Origin: a virus
Strand: one strand, 5' to 3'
IMG/VR virus record: IMGVR_UViG_3300025674_000179
Location: 1-34,197 of that record
Length of the DNA stretch: 34,197 nt
Position numbers and translations under genes: made by a program. Positions 1-8,883 of the stretch are shown piece by piece; position 1 is the stretch's first letter, and every line of letters begins with the position of its first letter. Below the pieces are notes generated by a model. The model saw only the letters and a list, made by a program, of their open reading frames with translations. It had not been told where the DNA came from and ran no database searches.

Positions 1-1
1 A

Positions 2-1260
2 ACTCAGGGAACTCAAGGTATAAGTAATCAGGGTATTCAAGGTATTCAAGGAACTGATGGTACTCAAGGAACTCAAGGAACTCAAGGTATAAGTAATCAG
101 GGTATTCAAGGTATTCAAGGAACTGATGGTACTCAAGGAACTCAAGGAACTCAAGGTATAAGTAATCAGGGTATCCAAGGTACTCAAGGAACTGATGGTA
201 TTCAAGGAACTCAAGGAATCCAGGGTACTGGTAATCAGGGTATTCAAGGTATTCAAGGAACTGATGGTACTCAAGGAACTCAAGGAACTCAAGGTATAAG
301 TAATCAGGGTATTCAAGGTATTCAAGGAACTGATGGTACTCAAGGAACTCAAGGAATCCAGGGTACTGGTAATCAGGGTATTCAAGGTACTCAAGGAACC
401 GATGGTATTCAAGGAACTCAAGGAACTCAAGGTATAAGTAATCAGGGTATTCAAGGTATTCAAGGAACTGATGGTACTCAAGGAACTCAAGGAACTCAAG
501 GTATAAGTAATCAGGGTATTCAAGGTATTCAAGGAACCGATGGTATTCAAGGAACTCAAGGAATCCAAGGTGAAAGTGTTCAAGGTATTCAAGGAACCGA
601 TGGTATTCAAGGAACTCAAGGAATTAAAGGTGGTGGAGGGGATGAAGGAACTCAAGGTATTCAAGGCATTCAAGGAACTGATGGAACTCAAGGAACACAA
701 GGTATCCAAGGTGAAAGTGTTCAAGGTATTCAAGGAACTGATGGAACTCAAGGAACTCAAGGAATTCAGGGTATTCAAGGTATAAGTAATCAAGGAATTC
801 AGGGTATAAGTAATCAGGGTATTCAAGGAACCGATGGTACTCAAGGAATTCAAGGTATAAGTAATCAGGGTATTCAAGGTATAAGTAATCAGGGTATTCA
901 AGGAACCGATGGTACTCAAGGAATTCAAGGTATAAGTAATCAGGGTATTCAAGGTATAAGTAATCAGGGTATTCAAGGAACCGATGGTACTCAAGGAACT
1001 CAGGGTATTCAAGGAATATCTGGAGATGGAATTCAAGGTATTCAAGGAATTCAGGGTATTAGTAATCAGGGAATTCAAGGTATTCAAGGAACCGATGGTA
1101 CTCAAGGAACTCAGGGTATTCAGGGTATAAGTAATCAAGGTATTCAAGGTATAAGTAATCAGGGTATTCAAGGTATTCAAGGAACTGATGGAACTCAAGG
1201 AACTCAGGGTATTCAAGGTATAAGTAATCAGGGTATTCAAGGAACACAAGGTATCCAAGG
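2..1260 (+). repeat. Tandem repeats encoding collagen-like triplets
   Basis: Coding tandem repeats. Near the left edge the unit is 69 bp: the same ATAAGTAATCAG string begins at 20, 89 and 158. Around 841-991 a 75-bp unit repeats (TCAAGGAATT at 841 and 916, variant TCAAGGAACT at 991). Each long unit is built from 9-bp Gly-X-Y codon triplets plus one GISNQ element, which breaks the triplet register once per unit. Such arrays change copy number easily by recombination or slippage, so fibre length may vary between close relatives, and the assembly may be collapsed or expanded here. Confidence 0.9.
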
Positions 1261-2218
1261 TACTAATGACGGTGGATTTGCAATTATCAATGATACAACA
1301 AATACAACTGCATACATCGGATTTGTAACTGCGACATCAGGAATATCTACTATTGTTGGTGTGGGAAGTACATCATTACAATTTAATCCTTCTACTGGAG
1401 CACTTGGAATTGGAACAGTTATTGATATAATTCCTTACGATACTTTAAATTCTGGTACACTTTCATTTGAAGGTTCTGCAGGACAACTTTTTAGTATTAC
1501 TAATAATTTAACTTCAGGTTCTATATTTTCAGTTAATGATGTCTCTGGTATTCCTAGTATTGATGTAGATGCTGACGGAACTATTCAATTAGCACCTTAC
1601 GGAACCACCGAAAAAGTTGGTATAGGAACCACAAATCCAACTCAAAAATTAGATGTTCTTGGAAATACAAGACTCAGAAGTGGACTTTATGATATTCATA
1701 ATCAATTGGGTTCCGCAGGTAATGTTCTTATTTCTACTGGTGCTGGAATTAGTTGGTCTTCTTCTACACCATCTGCAGCAGCAGTAACTCTTACTAATGA
1801 TGAATTAACAGATGCTGACAGATACATAACATTTGAAGATATTTCTTCTGGAACAGTAGAGTCTTTAGGTGTATCAACATCTAAATTAAAATTTAATCCT
1901 TATACTGGAACTTTATTTGCTACTAAATTTACATCTCTATCTGATAGAACTCAAAAAGAAGATATTACACCTATACAAAATGCAATAGATACTGTAAAAT
2001 TATTAAATGGGGTAAAGTATAAGTGGAAGGATGATCATAATCAACCTTCAATTGGTTTAATTGCTCAAGATACAGAAAAAGTTCTTCCTGAAGTTGTAAC
2101 TACATCTTCAAATGGTTTGAAATCAGTTTCTTATGGAAACATAGTTGGTTTATTAATTGAAGCAATTAAAGAACAACAAGTTCAAATTGAAAGATTGGAG
2201 GAAAAATTAAATGCCTAG
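2..2218 (+). CDS. Collagen-like tail fibre protein with C-terminal S74 chaperone (5' partial)
   Basis: The frame is open from base 2 to the TAG at 2216-2218 and runs off the left edge, so the true start is outside the window. There is no ATG in this frame inside the repeat. The first ~420 codons are Gly-X-Y collagen-like triplets (GIQ, GTQ, GTD), then a non-repetitive beta-rich region. The C-terminus reads SDRTQKEDITPIQNAID with GLIAQDTEKVLPEVV, the Peptidase_S74 / endosialidase intramolecular chaperone domain, ending in a Leu/Glu coiled coil. In that family the chaperone trimerises the fibre and cuts itself off before the Ser of the SD motif, here the codon at 1940-1942, which would release about 92 residues. 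Likely a trimeric host-recognition fibre on the virion. The stop overlaps the next ATG (2211), implying translational coupling. Domain assignment is confident; the exact tail position is inferred. Confidence 0.9.
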   Translation, partial: TQGTQGISNQGIQGIQGTDGTQGTQGTQGISNQGIQGIQGTDGTQGTQGTQGISNQGIQGTQGTDGIQGTQGIQGTGNQGIQGIQGTDGTQGTQGTQGISNQGIQGIQGTDGTQGTQGIQGTGNQGIQGTQGTDGIQGTQGTQGISNQGIQGIQGTDGTQGTQGTQGISNQGIQGIQGTDGIQGTQGIQGESVQGIQGTDGIQGTQGIKGGGGDEGTQGIQGIQGTDGTQGTQGIQGESVQGIQGTDGTQGTQGIQGIQGISNQGIQGISNQGIQGTDGTQGIQGISNQGIQGISNQGIQGTDGTQGIQGISNQGIQGISNQGIQGTDGTQGTQGIQGISGDGIQGIQGIQGISNQGIQGIQGTDGTQGTQGIQGISNQGIQGISNQGIQGIQGTDGTQGTQGIQGISNQGIQGTQGIQGTNDGGFAIINDTTNTTAYIGFVTATSGISTIVGVGSTSLQFNPSTGALGIGTVIDIIPYDTLNSGTLSFEGSAGQLFSITNNLTSGSIFSVNDVSGIPSIDVDADGTIQLAPYGTTEKVGIGTTNPTQKLDVLGNTRLRSGLYDIHNQLGSAGNVLISTGAGISWSSSTPSAAAVTLTNDELTDADRYITFEDISSGTVESLGVSTSKLKFNPYTGTLFATKFTSLSDRTQKEDITPIQNAIDTVKLLNGVKYKWKDDHNQPSIGLIAQDTEKVLPEVVTTSSNGLKSVSYGNIVGLLIEAIKEQQVQIERLEEKLNA

Positions 2219-3380
2219 TCCTGGAGGTCAATTTCTTTCTGATGAATTTGGTGATATTGAAGATTATTTTGTAAGTGATTACACAATAATTGACCAATAT
2301 ATTGGTGACCAATTATGGACTTGGGGTCTAGGAAATGGTGGAGCAAATGCTTTAAATACTGACAATACTGGAAAATCTACTCCAGTGACCACATTTGCTG
2401 GAGGAACAAATTGGAAACAAGTTGGTGGAAGAGCAGCAATCAAAACTGATGGAACCTTATGGGTTTGGGGTGGTAATGGTGGAACACTCGGAACAAATGA
2501 TACTACGAATAGAAATACTCCAGTTACAACATTTGCTGGTGGAAATGATTGGAAACAGGTATCTGAAAATGGTAATATGGCAGCAATTAAAACTGATGGA
2601 ACCTTATGGGTTTGGGGAACTAATTCAAATGCACAATTAGGAACAAATGATAATATAACTAGAAGTACACCAGTAACCACATTTGCTGGAGGAAATGATT
2701 GGAAACAAGTTTTTGTATCTACTACTGCAGTAGCAGCAGTTAAAACTGATGGAACCTTATGGGTTTGGGGAAGAAATGATGGATTTAGACTTGGAATATA
2801 TGATGGACCAAGCAGAGTATCTACTCCAGTCACTACATTTGCTGGAGGAACGAATTGGAAACAAGTTAGCATATCAGATACTGATGCTGTTAGAGGAGGT
2901 GCCGCAATTAAAACTGATGGAACCTTATGGACTTGGGGAACTGGATTTGGTAGTCTTGGTAATAATAGTGGATTATTTGCTGCTTCAAGTACTCCAGTTA
3001 CTACATTTGCTGGTGGTACAGATTGGAAACAAGTTGCACTAACCAAAGCAATAAAAACTGATGGGACTTTATGGACTTGGGGATCTAGAAGTGGAGATAA
3101 TACTAATAATAGTCCATTAAGTCCAGTTACCACATTTGCTGGAGGAACAAATTGGAAGCAAGTTGCTTTTAATGGTGGTGAATATGTGGCAGCAATTAAA
3201 ACCGATGGAACCTTATGGGTTTGGGGTAGTGGAGGTGAAGGAAAACTTGGAACAAATGATACTACAAATAGAAGTACACCAGTAACCACATTTGCTGGAG
3301 GAAGTAATTGGAATCAGGTTAATATGCATACTGCTAACATGGTTGCAATCAAATCAGGATTAACAGTAGACCTATCATAA
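2211..3380 (+). CDS. RCC1-like seven-bladed beta-propeller protein, copy 1
   Basis: 389 residues. After a ~35-residue unique N-terminus come exactly seven repeats of about 45-55 residues. Each carries LW(V/T)WG, a variable loop, TPVTTFAGG.(N/D)WKQV, a second variable loop and AA(I/V)KTDGT, which is the RCC1 (regulator of chromosome condensation / alpha-tubulin suppressor) repeat. Seven repeats would close a full propeller. RCC1 propellers bind proteins or ligands through their loops; next to a tail fibre gene this copy is most simply a virion adhesin or receptor-binding part, but that role is inferred. No signal peptide or membrane segment. The ATG overlaps the stop of the fibre gene by 8 bases. 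Copy 3 (8884-10029) is closely similar at DNA level. Confidence 0.85.
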   Translation: MPSPGGQFLSDEFGDIEDYFVSDYTIIDQYIGDQLWTWGLGNGGANALNTDNTGKSTPVTTFAGGTNWKQVGGRAAIKTDGTLWVWGGNGGTLGTNDTTNRNTPVTTFAGGNDWKQVSENGNMAAIKTDGTLWVWGTNSNAQLGTNDNITRSTPVTTFAGGNDWKQVFVSTTAVAAVKTDGTLWVWGRNDGFRLGIYDGPSRVSTPVTTFAGGTNWKQVSISDTDAVRGGAAIKTDGTLWTWGTGFGSLGNNSGLFAASSTPVTTFAGGTDWKQVALTKAIKTDGTLWTWGSRSGDNTNNSPLSPVTTFAGGTNWKQVAFNGGEYVAAIKTDGTLWVWGSGGEGKLGTNDTTNRSTPVTTFAGGSNWNQVNMHTANMVAIKSGLTVDLS

Positions 3381-3383
3381 ATA
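3377..3383 (+). promoter_or_regulatory. T4-late-like promoter box ATAAATA
   Basis: ATAAATA, overlapping the stop codon of the propeller gene and 14 bases before the next ATG (3398). It resembles the T4 late -10 element TATAAATA, which is read by a gp55/gp33-type system without a -35 box. No Shine-Dalgarno is visible before the next gene. Confidence 0.5.
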
Positions 3384-3397
3384 CTTAAAAAAATACT

Positions 3398-4075
3398 ATG
3401 TACGCACTTATTCACAATTCACAATTGATTTTGGGACCGATGGGTTATAATTATCGGTTGATAAATTCTGAATTGGAAGACCTTGAGATTGATTATAAAG
3501 TGTCTCCAAGAGATTATGAAAATGTCCCAATTGCAATTGATGTTGCAACAAAAACTTATCTTTTTCCTGCAACAATCATTATTCCTGACCACGATAGTAG
3601 ATTTCAATCAGTTGGCAATTTTCAATGGAACATTATAGAAGAGAATGATGTTCCAGTAGGAGTTGAATTTATATATCCAATAAGTGATAAAACTTTAGAT
3701 CAAATTAAAGCAGATTATAAAACTCAATTAAGTCCCATTCGTAGAGGAAAAGAAAATACAATTATTGAAATTGATTTAAATGGAACATTAATTACAATTT
3801 CAACAAGTCGTGAAGAAAGATTATCATTAGCAAGTAAATTATCTGCATCTCCCGGTCCTCATAATTTTAAATTTAATAATGATGTATGGATGCAAATTAC
3901 TTCCACAGAACTTGAGTATATAATTTCTCAAATTGATGCAAAAGTTCAAGAAGCATTTGATTGGGAGTATTCAAAAGTTCAAGAAATAGATGCTTGTAGT
4001 ACTGGTGAAGAAGTTTATAGTGTAGTTTTAGTAGAACCAGACCCGGAAATTTATGGCATACCAACCGACAACTAA
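3398..4075 (+). CDS. DUF4376-like phage protein
   Basis: 225 residues, soluble, with no signal or membrane segment. The N-terminal ~100 residues are not recognised. The C-terminal half (about 105-200) has the layout I associate with DUF4376: an Arg-rich helix, a beta element (EIDLNGTLITI), a Ser/Arg-containing helix (TSREERLSLASKL), a turn with NDVWMQIT and a terminal helix (ELEYIISQIDAKVQEAF). DUF4376 proteins are often encoded beside phage tail fibre genes and are regarded as fibre-associated or fibre-assembly factors. It lies between two RCC1-like genes, and its end overlaps the second by 23 bases, consistent with a shared transcript. Family match is by eye and moderate; function is inferred from context. 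Confidence 0.55.
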   Translation: MYALIHNSQLILGPMGYNYRLINSELEDLEIDYKVSPRDYENVPIAIDVATKTYLFPATIIIPDHDSRFQSVGNFQWNIIEENDVPVGVEFIYPISDKTLDQIKADYKTQLSPIRRGKENTIIEIDLNGTLITISTSREERLSLASKLSASPGPHNFKFNNDVWMQITSTELEYIISQIDAKVQEAFDWEYSKVQEIDACSTGEEVYSVVLVEPDPEIYGIPTDN

Positions 4076-5255
4076 TTTTGAAGATAGCAATGAGGTTGAT
4101 TTAGGTAAAAAATTAGTTTCTAAAGGTTATCTTTTAGAGGTTTATGGGAGTGTTTTAGAATCACTTGGTAATAGTGGTTTAACTGTAACTCCTGAATTGT
4201 GGATTTGGGGAGATAGTAACGAAAATAGACTTGGAATATATCAGAGTGGTACTGGCACAAGACAAACTCCAGTTACAACATTTGCTGGAGGATTTAATTG
4301 GAAACAAGTTTCTTTATTAGAAACCACAGGACATGCAATTAAAACTGATGGAACTTTATGGGGTTGGGGAAACGGTAGTGATTTGCTTGGTATTGACAGA
4401 AGTTTTAATCAATCAATAGCTACTCCAGTATCTATATTTGGTGGGGCAACAAATTGGAGACAAGTTGGTGGAACTGCAGCAATTAAAACTGATGGAACCT
4501 TATGGGTTTGGGGAGTAAGAACCGGAACAAATACCGATCACAATTCAACAAAAAAAACTCCAGTAACTACATTTGCCGGTGGAAATGATTGGAAACAAGT
4601 TTCTTCTTATTTTACTTCATATGCAGCAGTTAAAACTGATGGAACCTTATGGGTTTGGGGAGAAAATAATAATTTACAATTAGGAACAAATGATAATATA
4701 GAAAAAAGTACACCAGTTACTACATTTGCCGGTGGAAATGATTGGAAACAAGTTGCTATAAAAAATTATGGTGGTGCAGCAATTAAAACTGATGGAACTT
4801 TATGGGTTTGGGGGTTTCGTAATTTTATGGGTTATCTGGGTACAAATGATGGTCAAGACAAAAGTACACCAGTTACTACATTTGCCGGTGGAAATGATTG
4901 GAAACAAGTTGCAATTGCACACCATAACTATAATAGTTGTAGTATGGCAGCAGTTAAAACTGATGGAACCTTATGGACTTGGGGTAATGTTGCTTCTGGT
5001 AGCAATTCAGTTAGTATTACACCAATTACGACATTTGCTGGAGGAACAAATTGGAAACAAGTTGCTGTTAATGAACAAAATGCTTTGGCAATTAAAACTG
5101 ATGGAACCTTATGGGTTTGGGGAGGTGGTGCTGGATTGGGGGTTATTTCTAATGTAGTTACTCCAGTACCTGTATATGGTGCAGGAAATAATTGGAAACA
5201 AGTTAGTGCTGCTAGATTTCATTCCGCAGCAATTCAATCCATAGATTACATATAA
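4053..5255 (+). CDS. RCC1-like seven-bladed beta-propeller protein, copy 2
   Basis: 400 residues. A unique ~47-residue N-terminus unlike that of copies 1 and 3 precedes seven RCC1-type repeats (LWVWG, TPVTTFAGGNDWKQV, AAIKTDGT). It is the most divergent of the three paralogues: repeat 2 has SIFGGATNWRQV and repeat 7 has VPVYGAGNNWKQV in place of the standard core. The differing N-termini may attach the propellers to different partners. Variation among copies concentrates in two loops per blade while the framework stays nearly identical. Likely a virion surface or adhesin component by neighbourhood (fibre gene upstream). The start lies inside the preceding gene; the TATAAATA box just after its stop probably begins the next transcript. 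Confidence 0.83.
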   Translation: MAYQPTTNFEDSNEVDLGKKLVSKGYLLEVYGSVLESLGNSGLTVTPELWIWGDSNENRLGIYQSGTGTRQTPVTTFAGGFNWKQVSLLETTGHAIKTDGTLWGWGNGSDLLGIDRSFNQSIATPVSIFGGATNWRQVGGTAAIKTDGTLWVWGVRTGTNTDHNSTKKTPVTTFAGGNDWKQVSSYFTSYAAVKTDGTLWVWGENNNLQLGTNDNIEKSTPVTTFAGGNDWKQVAIKNYGGAAIKTDGTLWVWGFRNFMGYLGTNDGQDKSTPVTTFAGGNDWKQVAIAHHNYNSCSMAAVKTDGTLWTWGNVASGSNSVSITPITTFAGGTNWKQVAVNEQNALAIKTDGTLWVWGGGAGLGVISNVVTPVPVYGAGNNWKQVSAARFHSAAIQSIDYI

Positions 5256-5258
5256 ATA
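5251..5258 (+). promoter_or_regulatory. T4-late-like promoter TATAAATA
   Basis: Exact TATAAATA, starting four bases before the end of the propeller gene's stop codon and 24 bases before ATG 5283. This is the only strong promoter candidate I see at the head of the glycan/modification island, whose first genes overlap. Confidence 0.6.
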
Positions 5259-5282
5259 TTCCAAAATACTTTATTATATTTT

Positions 5283-6629
5283 ATGAATCCTCTTGAACTG
5301 GTTGCAAAAACTTTGCATTCTTTTGATGAGAAAGAACTTACTATACAACTTTTAAATGCTTTTGGAAAAAGAGCAAATACTTTTCAGCAATATGACGAAA
5401 TTGCAAAAATATATTTTGAATTAAAAAATTTTTCAAAAGCAATTGATTATGGAGAAATCGCACTTAAATTAGCAAAATCACAGGAAGAAAAATACATTAC
5501 TTCAAAGAATTTAATTAATGCATATAATCAATTTAATTATCCCGAAAAAGCAATTACTCAAATTCAAAAATGTAAACAAATAAATCCAACTGATGTAGAA
5601 CTTTTATTTGAAGAAACTGTTTCTTATTCTCAATTAGGTCAATTAGATAAGTCTCATAAGTTACTCTTTAATCTTTCAAAAAGAAAAGATTTAACGGAAG
5701 AAATAGAAAAAAAAGTAAATCATAATCTTTCTGGATATTATTTTATAAATGATGATTTGCCAAAAGCAATGGAACATTTTTTAATTGAAACTGAAAATAT
5801 TGCTTATAAAAATATTCAAATTCAATTAAAAAAATGGAATGGTGTCATTAAACCATCTCAAACAATTATAATTGATGCTAATTGTGGTGCTGGAGATGAA
5901 GTAATGCATATTAGATTTATGAAAAATCTAAGAGAATTAGGAATGAGACCTATATGGGCAACCACTAGAAAACACTTATGTGATGTTTTTAATTACAATG
6001 GATATGAAAGTGTTTGTGTGTGGGATAATCCAGAATACCCAGAAGATTCTTGTTGGGTGTATGCTCTTGCTCTACCATATTATTTAAATTTAACCGTTCA
6101 TGAATTAGGAAGAGAACCTTATTTAAAACCATTACCTCAAAAAGAAAAAAAATATTCCAACATTCAAAAAGATACAAAATATAAAATTGGGATATTTTGG
6201 AACTCAGATTCTGGATATGAACAGGCACATTTTAGAAGTATAGATTTTTTTGATTTAATTAATGTTGTTAATCAACATAAATTTTCTCTTTATTCATTGC
6301 AAATGAAAGATAATCCTGTTCCGGGTTCTTGTAAAAAATTAGTTAAACAATTTCATTCAAAAGACAGAGAGTTTTCTGACACATTTTCAATCATTAATCA
6401 AATGGATTTAGTGATTACTTCTTGTACTTCAATTGCACATATTTCTGCTTCATTAGGTAAAGAAACTTGTGTATTTGTTCCTATTATGGAATATTATGCT
6501 TGGACAAGTTCTACAGGAAAATCTTGGTGGTATGGTGATTATGTTCATCTTTTCAAACAAAAAAAACCAAGAAACTGGAACGAACCTTTAGGACAATTAA
6601 GGGAATTTTTAAATGATAGAGGAATATAA
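5283..6629 (+). CDS. TPR protein with heptosyltransferase-like (GT9/GT-B) domain
   Basis: 448 residues. About residues 1-180 are helical TPR-like repeats (for example YDEIAKIYFELKNFSKAIDYGEIALKL, quoted by its ends YDEI and ALKL). The C-terminal half looks like a GT-B fold of the ADP-heptose LPS heptosyltransferase type: a KIGIFWNSDSG strand near 300 opening the second Rossmann half, then INQMDLVITSCTSIAHISAS and LGKETCVFVP, matching the 'D..i..dt...HlA.alG.p' nucleotide-sugar site. TPR-GT fusions occur in protein O-glycosylation and in LPS-type assembly. First gene of the island, behind a late-type box; it overlaps the next ATG by 17 bases. Sugar donor and acceptor cannot be told from sequence. 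Confidence 0.7.
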   Translation: MNPLELVAKTLHSFDEKELTIQLLNAFGKRANTFQQYDEIAKIYFELKNFSKAIDYGEIALKLAKSQEEKYITSKNLINAYNQFNYPEKAITQIQKCKQINPTDVELLFEETVSYSQLGQLDKSHKLLFNLSKRKDLTEEIEKKVNHNLSGYYFINDDLPKAMEHFLIETENIAYKNIQIQLKKWNGVIKPSQTIIIDANCGAGDEVMHIRFMKNLRELGMRPIWATTRKHLCDVFNYNGYESVCVWDNPEYPEDSCWVYALALPYYLNLTVHELGREPYLKPLPQKEKKYSNIQKDTKYKIGIFWNSDSGYEQAHFRSIDFFDLINVVNQHKFSLYSLQMKDNPVPGSCKKLVKQFHSKDREFSDTFSIINQMDLVITSCTSIAHISASLGKETCVFVPIMEYYAWTSSTGKSWWYGDYVHLFKQKKPRNWNEPLGQLREFLNDRGI

Positions 6630-7080
6630 TCTTTCTTTTTTAAATCTTCAAAGTATAGAAAAAATTCTATTACAAACTCAAACAAATTCTCACGGATTAA
6701 TAAGTGATGGTGTATCAAGTTTTAATATTGGAATGCCTATTTTGTTGTATCCAGAATTAAAAGGACTATACAATATTATTCGTCAATATGTTAGAATATA
6801 TTGTAATAAATATGAACTTGGAAAATTTAAGTTTATTAATAGTTGGTTTAATATTACTTATGCTGGAAGTGAACTGAAAAAACATAATCACGGAACCAAT
6901 GGTTTAAGTGGTGCTTTTTATGTTTCAGTTGGTAATAATTCTGTTCCTTTAATTTTTTCAAATCAACAAATTAAACCTTATTCAGGTCTATTGATTATTT
7001 TTCCAAGTGATTATGACCATTATACAAATCAAGAACAAGAAAAAAGAATTGTGATTAGTTTCAATACGGAGTTTTTATGA
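6613..7080 (+). CDS. Putative 2OG-Fe(II) oxygenase (PF13759-like)
   Basis: 155 residues. The pattern NSWFNITYAGSELKKHNHG, LSGAFYV, GLLIIFPSDYDHYT and KRIVISFN fits the phage 2-oxoglutarate/Fe(II)-dependent oxygenase family with a double-stranded beta-helix. Candidate iron ligands are H91 or H93 and H136; R145 would hold the 2-oxoglutarate carboxylate. The substrate is unknown; a protein side chain or a sugar are both plausible given the glycosyltransferase neighbours. The frame starts inside the preceding gene and ends in an ATGA overlap with the next, so it is translationally coupled on both sides. Confidence 0.7.
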   Translation: MIEEYNLSFLNLQSIEKILLQTQTNSHGLISDGVSSFNIGMPILLYPELKGLYNIIRQYVRIYCNKYELGKFKFINSWFNITYAGSELKKHNHGTNGLSGAFYVSVGNNSVPLIFSNQQIKPYSGLLIIFPSDYDHYTNQEQEKRIVISFNTEFL

Positions 7081-7871
7081 ATTGTAAATTTTTATTTTTA
7101 ATTAGTTCGGCAATTAATCATTTTTGTGAAAGTAAATATAGTGCTTTTACAAAGGAAGAAAGATTTTTACAAACACTAGAAACAATTCAATGTGTAAGAG
7201 AAAAGGTTCCCGATTCTTATATTGTATTGTTTGAGTGTTCTTTTAAATCTATTGAAAATGAATATAAAGAAATCTTAAAAAATAAGTGTGATTTGTTTTT
7301 AGATTTTTCAACTGAACCGGTCATTCAGGCAATTTATGAGAATATTGAAAAAAGACCGGAACTAATTGTTTACGGTAAATCACTTTTAGAAACCAGAGGG
7401 TTACTGAATACTCTTTATGAAATTCAAAAATATAATTTATTTAATGATAGTCAAAGAATATTTAAATTGACGGGAAGATATTTATTAAATGAATATTTTG
7501 ATGTTAGTGATTATCAAAGTAAATTTTTTGAAAAAAAGTATATAATCAAAAAGTATGATTATCTTCCACAAGAAGCAGATAATTTTAATGAACAAAATCT
7601 TGAAAATGTTTATGCATATCTTTATGGGGCATCGGGTATGATGATAACTGGATTGTGGTCTTTTGACAGAATGTTATTTAAAGAAACTGTTGAAGCATTA
7701 GTAAAATCATTTGATTATATGGAAAAAATGATACAATATACTTCTGGAATAGATGTAGAACATTCACTCTATCGGTTTTTGAATCAAAAGAATATTGTTT
7801 CAATTTCAAATCTTGGTCTTACGATGATTAAAGGAATGTCTGGAGAAAACGGAGGATACTGTCACACATGA
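7077..7871 (+). CDS. Uncharacterised island protein, possibly glycosyltransferase-like
   Basis: 264 residues, soluble, no signal peptide despite a hydrophobic start (KFLFLISSAINHF). I do not recognise a named family. A segment RIFKLTGRYLLNEYF near 122-136 is like the 'iiKltGRY' strand seen in some GT-A-type glycosyltransferases, and an acidic residue run expected for a metal site is not obvious. Coupled to its neighbours by ATGA overlaps (7077-7080 and 7868-7871), so it belongs to the same transcript as the oxygenase and the next GT-like gene. A glycan role is inferred from context only. Confidence 0.6.
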   Translation: MNCKFLFLISSAINHFCESKYSAFTKEERFLQTLETIQCVREKVPDSYIVLFECSFKSIENEYKEILKNKCDLFLDFSTEPVIQAIYENIEKRPELIVYGKSLLETRGLLNTLYEIQKYNLFNDSQRIFKLTGRYLLNEYFDVSDYQSKFFEKKYIIKKYDYLPQEADNFNEQNLENVYAYLYGASGMMITGLWSFDRMLFKETVEALVKSFDYMEKMIQYTSGIDVEHSLYRFLNQKNIVSISNLGLTMIKGMSGENGGYCHT

Positions 7872-8518
7872 AAATTGCAATCTTTTATCATATAGCACAA
7901 ATGGGAATGGGTGCTTTTGTATACCAACAGCAACTTCATAGATTATATACTTCTGGATTAATTGAAGTTGCAGATTACATTCATTTTGGAGTCAATGGAG
8001 ACCAAGAACTTTTTAATGTTCCAGAAAAAGCAATTATAAAAACAAATACTAATTGGAAAGAAGAAACAGAAACTCTTATAGACCTAAAAAATTTCTCCCA
8101 AAAAAATTTGGACTATAAGATTTTATATTTTCATATGAAAGGAGTAAGTAAAGAGACTCTTATTGGCAATTCTTGGAGACTGATGTTAGAGTATTTTGTG
8201 ATTGATAAATGGAAAGAGTGTGTAGAATATTTGAACGAATATGATGCTGTTGGAAGTAATATTAAAATTTTGGGAGCAACAACTTGGAGTGATGGAAGGC
8301 AATCCTGGGAAAGAGCAGGAACTCAACACTTTGTAGGAAATTTTTGGTGGGCAAATGCTTCTTATGTAAATACTTTAGATGATGAGTTTTTAAAAAGTGA
8401 TTTTAGACTAGACCGTGAATTTTGGATTGGTACTGGAAATGGTAAAATGAAATCTTTATATCAACCAGAAGATTATGAACCTTATACACATTACTATAAA
8501 GAAGTAGAATACTTATGA
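7868..8518 (+). CDS. Uncharacterised glycosyltransferase-like protein
   Basis: 216 residues. Features include an N-terminal KIAIFYHIA strand, ILYFHMKGVS near 95-104, a WRLMLEYFVIDKWKECVEYL helix, DAVGSNI, and an HFVGNFWWANASYVNTL block near 160-176. This set (H.KG..., D..G, GNFWWA) recurs in glycan clusters of marine phages and bacteria and looks like a GT-A-like scaffold, but I cannot assign a CAZy family. The island position supports a sugar-transfer role. Overlaps both neighbours by four bases (ATGA). Confidence 0.62.
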   Translation: MKIAIFYHIAQMGMGAFVYQQQLHRLYTSGLIEVADYIHFGVNGDQELFNVPEKAIIKTNTNWKEETETLIDLKNFSQKNLDYKILYFHMKGVSKETLIGNSWRLMLEYFVIDKWKECVEYLNEYDAVGSNIKILGATTWSDGRQSWERAGTQHFVGNFWWANASYVNTLDDEFLKSDFRLDREFWIGTGNGKMKSLYQPEDYEPYTHYYKEVEYL

Positions 8519-8874
8519 GACCTTGTGGAGAATGTACTGCATGTTGTACTTGGTTAATTGGTGATGCTTATGGGTGGGAATTTGGAAATGGAAAATCTTG
8601 TAGATTTTTGTGTGAAAAAGGTTGTAGTATTCATAAGATACGACCAGAAGCATGTCAAAAATATTTCTGTGCTTGGTCACAAGAACTCATAGATGAAGAA
8701 TTTAGACCTGATAAATGTGGAGTATTAATTTCTGTAGAACAAAATGAAAATGGTCAGTATCTTAAAGTATTAAAGATAAAAGATGAAATAAATACAGATA
8801 TAATAGAGTATTTACAAAAATGGAGTGAAAAAATGAACACTCCTATTGTTTATCTTTCCAAAGTTATAGATTGA
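8515..8874 (+). CDS. YkgJ-like CxxCxxCC metal-binding protein
   Basis: 119 residues. The N-terminus has C4, C7, C10, C11 (CxxCxxCC), followed by C29, C33, C37, C47 and C52, with GCSIHKIRPEACQKYFCAW. This is the YkgJ / UPF0153 zinc- or iron-chelating cysteine-cluster family (PF03692). The bacterial members' function is poorly known; binding of a metal or Fe-S cluster is the family expectation. Unusual inside a glycan island; one speculative role is support of the neighbouring Fe(II) oxygenases. Start overlaps the previous stop (ATGA). Followed after nine bases by the third RCC1-like gene. Confidence 0.75.
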   Translation: MRPCGECTACCTWLIGDAYGWEFGNGKSCRFLCEKGCSIHKIRPEACQKYFCAWSQELIDEEFRPDKCGVLISVEQNENGQYLKVLKIKDEINTDIIEYLQKWSEKMNTPIVYLSKVID

Positions 8875-8883
8875 GAATCCCAA

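Noticed and set aside
540-785. Plus-strand open frame in the collagen-repeat DNA (81 residues, KVFKELKEL-type repeats)
   Set aside because: Out-of-frame reading of the 9-bp repeat; the collagen-like frame continues through it unbroken. The minus-strand frame at 1059-1247 is likewise a shadow.
2-1260. CRISPR-like appearance of regularly spaced repeats
   Set aside because: The repeats are in frame, adjoining, without unique spacers, and encode Gly-X-Y triplets.
2279-3289. 336-residue open frame on the minus strand
   Set aside because: It is the mirror of the RCC1 repeats: the repeating DNA gives a repeating antisense frame (TFAGG region read backwards). The same occurs at 9246-9554. No start signal.
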